Of a stretch of 64,000 bases of DNA, positions 1 through 11,600 are shown piece by piece. Under the pieces are notes generated by a model. The model did not search any database and was not told where the DNA came from. It saw nothing but the letters and a program-made list of their open reading frames with translations. The first letter of the stretch is position 1. Each line of letters begins with the position of its first letter. This DNA is from Maylandia zebra. Its lineage: Eukaryota > Chordata > Actinopteri > Cichliformes > Cichlidae. The stretch lies in NCBI RefSeq assembly GCF_041146795.1, contig NC_135168.1, forward strand, positions 37,402,370 through 37,466,369. The letters run 5' to 3'. Made by a program: the position numbers and the translations under genes.

Positions 1-65
1 TGCGCTTATAAAGACAATATTACTGACATGAGCAATAACAATAATAAGGAAATGATAGAAGGAAG

Positions 66-155
66 GAGCCCTGCGACAGACTGGCAACCTGTCCAGGGTG
101 TACCCCACCTCTCGCACTATGACAGCTGGGATAGGCTCCATTGTATCACACATCA
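66..155 (-). repeat. Fragment of dispersed teleost LINE-tail-like repeat
   Basis: About 90 bp that read, on the minus strand, as the same family as the repeat at 9962-10237: the shared words are the gtcgccagtctgtcgcaggg-like and the cctatcccagctgtcat-like segments, each with a few changes. Only the central part is present. The family is very common in fish genomes; I cannot name it securely from sequence alone. Confidence 0.7.
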
Positions 156-1780
156 TTCATTATAATTCCATATACACTACACTGTTTCATCATGAAAAGG
201 ATTACAGCTAAAAATATCATCTACGATGAGGAAAACCCTTAATATGATGCAACATGAATTCTTTTGTATTGGGACACACTGATCAACAAGTCCGAGAACT
301 CAAACACAATAAGCACGAATACCACAGGTTTAGCTATTATACTTTTTACACCCACATCAAAACAGACAATATAACGGTGATGCAACATCAACCCTCCCCA
401 TGCTCATCGATACTGCTTCTGTTGTCAGGTAGCAGAGGGGGTGTTTACAAGTGGGTTATCTGTGTCATCAGTGGGCCTTTTCCTTGACAACAAAACAAAA
501 AAACTAGAACAATGAGCATTCATGCTAAAGGTTTAAAAATCAGTGGAAGACAATAAAAGCAAACGTCACTAGTCAAGAAGATTTTCAGGAACAAGGTGAA
601 TTACTATAACTAAAGGCAAACTTCCCTGTAAAACTGAAATGTAACACAGCCCTTGTATATTTACTACTCCATGAACTCTAAGCGTGAATTACTGGTGTGC
701 AGTTTTGGGTTGCAGCAACTGGCGTGTCATCTGCAGTGTCTTGTTACAAACATGAAAAGAAATCACACGTTTAAATGCTTTGAATGGGGGAAAAAATGAG
801 AATATAAAAGATGATAATAGCTGTGGCACCACTACCAGAACTGAATTTGTATTTATTTGTTAATAAAGTTGTTTTTTTTTAACTTATAACGTCCTTGTGA
901 TTGTTCTTCACTAAATCATAGAAACGTGTAAAAAAAAAAATAATAATAATAATCTAAACAAAAGCTAAAGAGGCAAAGTGCATGATGTACTTTGTGCCAC
1001 TGCCAAAACTCTTGGCCATAACTGTAGCTCATATGCCATGTTTAAATGGGACATTGTGTATGTCTGAAGCAACAATAAAGAATATAACATATTCTTTATT
1101 GTTATATAACATATGTGAGCCAAAAAATGGTCTCACTGTGGGGTTGAAAAGCTAGAGAAAGGGCTTACCTGTTCATGAAAGGGCTTCAATATTATGTTAT
1201 ATACAGTTCACATATACAGCAGTAATTTTAGCAATTCAATATAAGCTGCCAGAAGAGCTCCAAAACATCAGCACAAACACGGCACTCCGGGAGCTTCATG
1301 GCGTGGATTTCCGTGGCCAAGCAGCTGCAGATGCAACGTGAAAGTGCCACAGTACTTTAGTTCATACAGCGCTTTTTTAGGTAGGGTTTTTCAAATGTTT
1401 TGGCCATTTCAGTGTTTTGGCTCTTCGATAAATCAACACTGACTACATAATGTCGACATCAGACCTTTTTGTAATTTTTCTCCAACAAAATAATCTGATT
1501 AGATGCCTTATGTTAGTGTGCCGTAACTATCGATTTACTGCGATCTCACAGCCTCTACCACAGCACACTTATAAAATGGTTTTAGTACTACTCTTGCATG
1601 TAAATAACTTAAATCCCAGGATTTTATTTTTCACTCTTAAACTAATGTGCAGCTAAACACTGCATTGCTGAGTAATGCAACTGTAGTGCTGCATTAATAA
1701 ATGGCTTAAGAACTCATAGTGACAAAAACAACACAAGAAATGGTAACAGAAGGAGCAGATATTTTTCTTGTTTCCAAACA
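156..1780. other. Intergenic stretch, no gene seen
   Basis: AT-rich DNA with no open frame that resembles a known protein and no exon with good splice sites. It holds a perfect short palindrome at 1071-1103, described separately, and an AATAAA word at about 861. It lies beyond the 3' end of glod5. Confidence 0.6.
1071..1103. repeat. Perfect 15-bp inverted repeat with 3-nt loop
   Basis: Left arm 1071-1085 (aacaataaagaatat) is the exact reverse complement of right arm 1089-1103, separated by aac. Each arm contains AATAAA on one strand, so the palindrome has a poly(A)-signal word on both strands. It may be a chance AT-rich palindrome or the relic of a small transposon. Confidence 0.8.
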
Positions 1781-1781
1781 T

Positions 1782-1858
1782 TTTATTTAAAAAAAAAAAA
1801 AAAAAAAAAAAAAGCAGAACTCCAACAGAGCCTTTGGTGCACTTTATAACCTTTTATT
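1782..1858 (-). terminator. Candidate poly(A) signals of glod5
   Basis: Two minus-strand AATAAA words, at 1858-1853 and 1787-1782, lie 330-410 nt past the glod5 stop codon. They flank a run of about 25 A on the plus strand (T on the transcript). Which one is used cannot be told from sequence. Confidence 0.4.
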
Positions 1859-2191
1859 TTCCTCTGCAAAGCAATGTCACAGACAGAGTTATATAAAAAC
1901 CGTCACAAGCGCCCATTTAAAACTTGTGGATAAACATCCTCTGGTAGTATTCTTCACTTTTTCTACTAAACTGTGCCTGCACTGCCTTGTCCAAACACAA
2001 CTAAAACAGAAACTTAAGCAGAGCTGAACACCCACACCCTGTCCTAATGACTCATAACAGACTCTAAAATAACAGCTTAAACTAAATACAATTATAGTAA
2101 AAGCAATAATTTTGCGTTGTATACCAGACTAGAATGAGTTTGGTGGGCTGGTGAGTTGTTTGACATGTCAGTAACCAAGGCCAAAGAAGTA

Positions 2192-3443
<1,252 letters not shown>

Positions 3444-4010
3444 CCTGCCGTAATGTGACAGCGGTAGGCTACTTCCTCGTTTTTTCCACTCGTGTCCTGT
3501 GAAACATTTACCACAGCACAATGGCCGTACGTTTATATGCTTGTCGAAACATGCAGTTTATACAGAGTGCATGGGCATAAACAAGGACCATTGTTTTTTG
3601 TCTGTCGGCTGGGATTCTGAGGGGTAATAACAACACTAATCGTTTGACAGGTACACCTGTGCAGGTACGGCTGCCCTGCCGTAAAGTGTAATCATGCGTT
3701 TAATGTAAATAATAGTCTGAGTTTTGTTATTGAGGTCATATTGATGTACTGCTTTCCTCTATTTAAATAAGGACAGTGCTCAGGGTAAACTACTAAGTAC
3801 ACTAAGCCCATCATTTAATGCACACATTACAATGCTCACACTATTCCACCTTTGTAACATATGCAGTATTGAATTTCAAACAAAGGGGTCAGTTTTTTGG
3901 TTTGTGATATAGAGCCTGCTGACAGGCAGGCTCATGATCCATCTACTTGTTCTGATCACAGGGTAGTTTAAGGCCCGTTAATAAATGACTGGCAAAGTAC
4001 AAATAAAGTG
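3444..4010. other. glod5 5' flank and spacer
   Basis: DNA upstream of the glod5 start, likely containing its promoter; no TATA box is evident. A short palindrome (agcctgc/gcaggct) lies at about 3912-3931. No gene seen. Confidence 0.4.
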
Positions 4011-4988
4011 CACTTTCTGGCCATTTCATTATGTACACCTGTTCAAGTGCTTGTTAATGCAAATATCTAATCAGGCAATCACATGGCAGCTTTGCAGTGC
4101 AGTTAGGCGTATGGATATGGTCAAGATCACATGCTGAAGTTCAAGCCAAGCATCATAATCAGGAAGAAAGGTGTATAAGTGACTTGGAAAGTTGCATTGC
4201 TCTTTGTACCAGATGGGCTGATCTGAGTGTTTCTGATAATGGTCTGAAAAAGAGAAAATGTCCAGTGAGTCACAGTTTTCTGGGTGAAAAATACATATAG
4301 TTAATGTCAGAGGTCAGAGGAGAATGGCTAGGCTGCTTTAGACTGATAAAGCCAATAGGAAGAGGATGAGGAAACTGAGGCTATAAGTCACACAACCTCA
4401 CCAAAATTGGACAATAGATTTCAAAAATGTTGCCTGGTCTGATAAGTCTCGATTTCTCCTACGATAGTCAAATAGTAGGATGAGAATATGGCATAAATGC
4501 CATCAAAGCATGAATCAACAGTTTAACTGCCTCACATCAACAGTTCAGGCTGCTGCTGGTGCTGTAATAGTGTGGGAAATATTTTCTTAACACACTTAGA
4601 ACCCCTAAGTGCCAACTGAACGTTGTTTCACTTGACCGTGTCCGTCCCTTTATGACCATGATGTACCAATCTTCAGAGGACTGCTTCCAACAGGGTAAGT
4701 ACCGTGTCACAAAGCTCAGATCATCATAAACTGTTCGCTTTACTCAGATGGCATCCGCAGTCACTAGATCATAATCCAACCGAGCATTTTTTTGGATGAG
4801 GTGGAATGGGAGATTTGCATCATGGATGTGCAGCAGCTGAGTCTCACTGTCATGTCAATGACGATGCCAAAATCTCTTGAGAGATGTTTCTAGCACCTTA
4901 TTGAATCTGTGCCATGAAGATGTAAGGCAGTTCTGGAGTCAAATTGGGGTGGGGGTCCATCAAGGTGTAACTAGTGAAGTGGCCAGTG
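4011..4988 (+). pseudogene. Decayed Tc1-like transposon with broken transposase
   Basis: The ends read as imperfect inverted repeats of the fish Tc1 type: cactttctggccatttc at 4011 and, inverted, tcactggccacttcac at 4988. Between them the plus strand follows a Tc1-like transposase in order: the N-terminal DNA-binding part (about 4085-4210), the GQRRMAR-like helix-turn-helix word (about 4310-4340), the WSD(K)SRF segment around 4436-4455 with the usual E of DES replaced by K, and a damaged PQSxDxNPxEH segment near 4750-4790. Several internal deletions and frameshifts leave only fragments open. At about 980 bp it is shorter than a full element. It is dead and sits between glod5 and rlim. Confidence 0.85.
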
Positions 4989-5079
4989 ACTACAGCTGTG
5001 GACGTGTTCATTTGATCAGACAGCCCAGTAAGTGTAGAGAATGCATACTGGCAAAGCATTTCATAGCATAACAACTTGT

Positions 5080-6887
5080 TTAATTCAGCGGTTAGTTTTC
5101 ATTTAACACCCAGTTAACATACTGCACTGGATGGATCACAGAACAAGGCCAAAACTAAAGCATGGCCTATGAGGGAACATACATTGTTTACATGTTAATG
5201 GTATTCAACATCATCTTGCATTCAAACCTTTATGCTCCACACAGGGAAGTAATAGTTGTGGCTAAGACATCAAACAAAATAAGAAATGTGACAGGATGGC
5301 TTTAAGTGTTGCTTTTTTTTTTCTCCTTTAGCCAGTGTCCCTGTTCATCAACAGTGCTATTAAAACCTACAGAACTTCTAAATAAAATAAATTCAACACA
5401 TAATGGGTAATAAGTCTTCATTTCCTTACTTTTACAATTGCATGTATTGCACACAGATATGGAGCATTTGCTCGTGAGGCAGGAGGGCACAGTGGTCAAG
5501 AAACTTGACTTTCCTATGAAGCAAAACCCAATGAACAATAATGGAGACTTTCCCACCCCAGACTTGGTATATATCAAACCTTTGGGGTAATAACTTAAGC
5601 TGCAACTTAAACATGAAGGTGGACTGACAGGTAAAGAGATCTGTTGTGGCTTGAGCTGAGGAAGCAAGTCTGGATTGCCATTTTATTCAATCTGTGATTA
5701 TTTCACTCTGCCAAGACCACAATTTATTTCATATTTAATTAATCCAATTGTTAGTAGGAAAAAAAAGAATCGAGAAGAACAATAACACACAAAAGGATCA
5801 CAACTGTGACATCATTTAGTATTAAAAGTAAATGTCCTTTTGCATCTGTGTCATGCCTGCTAATATTTTAGAGGTGGGGAACTCACAACTTGATACTGAC
5901 AAAGCCTCCATTACCCATAATGAAAAATCTTTCATTTTCTCATACGATTACATCTGGCATTACAATAATCAAGAAAGTAACAATACAATATTAATCCAAA
6001 ACAGACTTTAACTTTTGGAGAAAAAAAAAACAAACAAACAAAAAAACAAACAAACAAAAAAACAAAAACCTAAAAAGTTCAACATTCTGGGTTTTTTTTC
6101 CCTCTGCGAGTTTATGGTATATCCCGCTCAAAACCAAACAAAGAAGAAAAAAAAAAGTGTTTTATTTAGGGTGAACAAGAATGGAGAGCACAAGTCACAC
6201 TGTAAATTGCAAAACACTTTGTCCTCCATCCTTTGGACATCACAATCTGTAAATAATTCTGCTGTATACATTGTTAGCACCTAAACATTTAAAATCAAAT
6301 TCAGAGAGTAATTGCAGACCATCATGACCCAGATCTTCAAATGAGTTCATTTACAATCCGAAACCAATTCAGTGATACAATGTATGATTCAAAATTATTT
6401 TACAAGCTTATTTACAGCTAATACTTTGAACTGGTGTAACTAGCAACTGTACCTATACCCAGCTAATGTTATACAAGGGGCCATTCGGGAGTTGAGAGAA
6501 CAGATTTGAAGTGCCTGAACTACCTGCAAGTGTGCAGCATTTATAATCAGAGGATTTATTTTTATGAGATATCAGTCTACTTGTGCGCATGGCTTGATGC
6601 AACGCAACACTGCACAGCCACTACGGGTTGATAGACAGCATGCATCGCTTGTGCCCCACTTTGGACTGCAATAATAATAAATGTCTAACTAAAAACTAAA
6701 TATTCTCCATCGTCACTGTAAGGAGCACCCCAAATAAAACCTGTTGTCTGCAATACGATCAAACTCACAAATAGTATGAAGGAAATACATTTCAACAGCA
6801 GAAACACGTTTTCTCACAGCCTCTTACAGACTTGGGAGATATTGGATTACTTCGGCTGAGACAAAAGGCCTTCAGTCTGTCAAAGCG
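5080..6887. other. rlim 3' UTR and intergenic DNA
   Basis: The part next to 6888 must hold the rlim 3' UTR, which runs towards lower coordinates. Several minus-strand AATAAA words (TTTATT on the plus strand near 6160, 6555, 5680 and 5722) could end the transcript. Plus-strand A-rich runs lie at 6020-6070 and 6139-6156. No other gene is seen. Confidence 0.5.
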
Positions 6888-8692
6888 TTACACCACACTC
6901 TCTCTGTTGGCTGACACTAGGACAGCCCTGCGGCAAATGGGGCATGTGGAGTTTTCGGAGAGCCAGCGGTCTATGCAGTGCACATGGTACTCGTGAGAGC
7001 AGGGAAGCTTACGTAGCTTGTTCCCTTCTGCATACTCTGTTATGCACACACTGCAAGTCTTCAAGGCATCACTCTCTCCAAAGTTGCGCATGGAGAGGTT
7101 GTCAATCTGTTCTTTGGTCAGCCCCTGGGGCTGGTCTTCATCATCATCATTTAGTAGGAAGAAGTGAGCAAGTCGCAGGAAGGGCAGGGAGCTGGGCTCC
7201 TCCAGGCCGATAGGTGGTCTTGGTCGAGCCCTGCCACCAGTGGGAGGCGGACCAGTGGCAAGGCCTTCATCCATATCAGTTTCAACCGTCCTTCCTCTGC
7301 CTCCAGCAGCAACCGGTTGCTCGTCAACATCAGCAGCAGGAGCATCGGCAGGTGTAGCATCTGGATTATGGAGGGCTTCTATTTCTGCAGGAGCACTGGC
7401 TCCACGGTTTGAATCTGAAGAGTCAGAGTCAGAGTCCATGAGGTAGCCAAGCTCACCAAACCCAGTCATGATCTGCCGTATCATAGACTGGAGAGCCATT
7501 GAAGTTGCCTCTCCCAAACCTGCATCGGAGATTCTTCGGATGGGGATGCGAATAGTGCTGACGTAGGTCCTCACACCAGCACGCTCAGAGCGCGAGAAAG
7601 TCCTACGAAATCCACCACGTTCACTCTCATACATAAATGTGTTGTTTGAGTTCTGGGAGCGCGAGCGAGTACGACTGGCAATGCTGTCTCTTTGCCGATA
7701 TTCACCTGGACGCACACGGCGCACCTGAAGGTCAAGCATAATAGTAGGGGGGCGACGCCCTGCTGCGCCCCCTTCGCCCCCAGAGGCTTCTACCTCCTGA
7801 GAGGCAACATTGTGGGCCTCTGGAATGGATTCTGCAACTGCCCTAGACTGCTGAGCATCTCCATCAGTGTGGCTTGGTCTTGAAAGAACATGCTGTCGAG
7901 TCCGTGAGCTACCCTCCACTTGAGGTACAGGGGGAGCACTGCTGGAAGAACTGGCACTTTGAGAGATGTAAGAATGCCGTGGATTAGGAAGTCCATCAAG
8001 TTGATCCAAGTTGAGAGGGGAGCGGCTCCTGGCTAAACGGGCCCGAGTCCTGCGTGGTTCTGGACTTCGGCTGCGGGGTCTCCTTTGCCCTCTGCGTGGA
8101 GAAGGACAGAGTGGTGGCTGCACTGGCAGGGGAGAAGGTGAGGTGGGAGATTCACTTACAAGCTCTTGTGAAACAACCTCTTCTAGTTCAGGCTCTGGTT
8201 CCACTATGACCGCCAACTCATCTACAACTGGTTCTTCTACCACTTCTGTCTCCATGGGAACTGGTGGTTCAGCATTTGCCACTATTTCTTGACCCTCTGG
8301 AGCTTGTTCTGGAGACTGTTCTGGCAATTCTTCTGGAGGTTGCTCTGACCTATCTTCTGGCGATTGCTCTGACGATTCTTCTGGCGATTGCGATTCTTCT
8401 GGAGGTTGCTCTGATGATTCTTCTGGAGGTTGCTCTGATGATTCTTCTGGAGGTTGCTCTGATGATTCCTGCTCTCCCTCAATAGCTGCCTGTTGCTCAG
8501 CCAGATTGCGGTTCACACTGATTTCTAGACTGAAGCGAAAATCGCCACTGTTCGGGTTGGTCTGGCTCACAGCCCGCCATGACTGATTCCCACGATGACC
8601 GGTTCTAGTTGTGTTGCCTGTGCGCCTCACAGTGTTCAGCCAGTCAAGCAGACTATCACCACTGGCAGGATCCTCTGAGCTTTCCGGTTGTT
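6888..8692 (-). CDS. rlim: rlim last coding exon (RING-H2 exon)
   Basis: The acceptor is attttcag just above 8692. The exon encodes residues 92-692, from the [11 protein letters not shown] segment to the stop at 6890-6888. It includes three exact 24-bp repeats at 8392-8463 and the segment 7110-7315 that is copied in inverse orientation at 9376-9581. Confidence 0.95.
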
Positions 8693-11600
8693 CTGAAAAT
8701 GAGCAGAATTAGCAAGTGAGAAATCATATTCTGACATAAAAGCAGTCAAAGAATGAGGAAAAAACAAAACAATATATAGAGAAATATCAAACGTACCAAC
8801 TGGATCTTCTACACTTTCAGTACCAGCGGTGTTATTCTGTTGCTCAGGACCATCTTTGATTTGCTGTAGTCTATTGAATAACTCATCTTGTGTTACCTCG
8901 CCTGGAAGAAACATCACAAAATAACATTCTGTTATTAACAAAGAAAAAATAAATAAATCATCAGCAGTCCATCTACTCTTTAAGGGTTAAGTTCGCTTCC
9001 TCTTCTCAAGCAGCTGGTAGAAAGTGCCAACTTAACTCCCTACAATAAAAACAAATATTGGATTTAATGCAAGGAAAGAGGGGAAGCTGACAGAAGAACA
9101 AGCTACATAGAACTACATATCTTTCAGCTAGCAACCTAAAATAAATACATTAAAAATATATTATTAATAATAATCAGTACATATATTTTGATTGTTCATT
9201 TTTCCTTTGATCACAGCAACAGGACAATTGACTATGTGCACGTTAGCATATGCTACTTCCGGTGCGGAAACTCCTGTGGGGAGCTTTGTTTCCGGTGTCC
9301 TATTCGCACCTTGTTTACCGGCCAAAACAAGTTAAGCAAATGAACAAATCAAGCGGCCAGCAGCAACCATCCTTTCGGTTGTTGCTGGAGGCAGAGGAAG
9401 GACGGTTGAAACTGATATGGATGAAGGCCTTGCCACTGGTCCGCCTCCCACTGGTGGCAGGGCTCGACCAAGACCACCTATCGGCCTGGAGGAGCCCAGC
9501 TCCCTGCCCTTCCTGCGACTTGCTCACTTCTTCCTACTAAATGATGATGATGAAGACCAGCCCCAGGGGCTGACCAAAGAAGAGACTCACATTTCTATAG
9601 ATGTCTTGGGCATTTACCCAATATATCTGTAAATGATGTTCATCGACTTGTCGATATTTTTTCCCTGCGCCTCAGAGCAAAAGAGAAAAGGGATTCAAAT
9701 GTTATATTTCTCAGCTGTCCCTCGTTTATCGCGGGTGTTATGTTCTAAAAATAACCAGCGATGGGTGAAATCAAGCAGCAAGTTTTATTTTTTGACGGTG
9801 CAAAACGTTTCGTGGACATCCAGTACTGCACTTCAGAGTCACACTGCTAGCGATCGATGCAGCGATTCTGTACTGTACAGGAGAGACGTCACGGAGGAGA
9901 TCGTCTGCAGCGATCAGGACGCAGGACGCAATGCGACGTAAAAAAATAAGCATGCAAACTTCCATCCATCCATTCGCTTCCGCTTATCCTTTTCAGGGTC
10001 GCGGGGGGCTGGAGCCTATCCCACCTGTCATAGGGTGAGAGGCGGGGTACACCCTGGACAGGTCGCCAGTCTGTCGCAGGGCCAACACACAGGGACAGAC
10101 AACCATTCGCACTCTCATTCACTCGCACATTCACACCTAGTGGCAATTTGGATTATCCAATTAACCTATCCCCACAAGCTGCATGTCTTTGGACGGTGGG
10201 AGGAAGCCGGAGTACCAGAGGGAACCCACGCCATGACTGCAAACTTGCACTAAAAAATCCACGAAACAGCAAGGTGAAAGGTGAACCGCGTTACATCGAG
10301 GGAGCACTGTAATTTTGAAGGTAAGTTACAACATACCCTTCGTAAATACTAATGTATAGAAACCCTTACCAGCAATCATTCATTTTTTGTGTGGCTTTTT
10401 TTCAGTTTGTTAACATGCTGTCTAGGTGTGTACTTGACTAGCTGATATCAACATAACGGGGAAACATCTGGTTTGACTATTCTTCACCTGTAGTTTGAAT
10501 GCTGAATATTTGCCTGTTTAAATCATAAGACCAGTCACTATACAGAGATGTGCTTCTGAATGTGGACGATGTGTCTTCTGATTTTGTAATGCAGTTCTGC
10601 TTGTGTTGAGTGGTGTAAACAACTGATCATCGAAACTCCTTACACGTCAAAGTTGATCATTAGATTTTTTATGACACAACAGTGGTGAGTGTTCCCACCT
10701 TCTGCTCTTTGTAATTTAACGCGATCTTTCCGTTTTTGAGTTTTGGACATGATTTTGGAGAATATTTTCGCAGTAGCGATTGACCGCAAAGTAAAGCAAC
10801 CGGAAATGTACAACCCCACATCCGGTCTCAAACCAGGAAGTTAGCATTTTCTCGTGCACAGGGTCAACCTCTAGACTTACCAGGGCACGACACTCTCCAG
10901 TCATAGCCCTCTCCTTGTAGGGTGCTCCACTACACGCTCCAAACTTACTTTCCCACTCCCACTCTCCTGGGACAGAAATGGATTGGATGTCTTCAATAGT
11001 CCATAGGAGGTGAAATTTCAAGGATAGCGGCAAATCCAAAACTAGCCATAGGTACTTAAGCTTAACATTTACTTTAACTTCTACTGACAAGCAGGAGCTA
11101 TGTAAAGATGGGAGGACAGAGATTAGACCAACAGGTCATAAATTTTTATATCAATAAAACTGGCAGAAGACAGCTAAAATAAGATGAACCAAAAGAGGGG
11201 CTTTCGAAAAGGACCATCTTTTTCTCTCATGACAAAGTAGGAGAAAATTACTCAGTGACAGGACAACTGAAAATAGAAACTACATATGATATGTATGATG
11301 CGGAAAACCATATTGACATCAGCATATAGTTTAGTGCAGGAAATTCCATTACATCAGATTTTATTTTCAAACCATAATTTGGGGCATCAGACTATTTCAC
11401 ATAGTTTGGTAAAGGCAATAAAATATAACTAGAAAGTTGTACACTTTAAACTGTGTGGTTGATGAATAGCGTTTTATAAGAAATGCCTGTTGACAGTTCG
11501 TGTTTTAGTTAACTAATGCTGGGCTTACACTGTGCGATTTTTGGCCGATTTTTGAGTCGTGCGACCGTTTTGGCGATCGGCCCGATTTTGGCCTTCATCG

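Noticed and set aside
254..487. 77-codon plus-strand frame
   Set aside because: No family resemblance, no splice sites or flanking exons; length expected by chance.
6944..8485. Plus-strand and off-frame open frames over rlim
   Set aside because: All lie opposite or out of frame to the rlim exon; the repetitive ones merely translate the 24-bp repeat in other frames.
9340..9540. A small gene starting at the ATG near 9340 with the rlim copy
   Set aside because: The frame is not that of rlim, and the rlim-frame start at 9417 lacks the RING and runs into unrelated sequence; no promoter or splice evidence.
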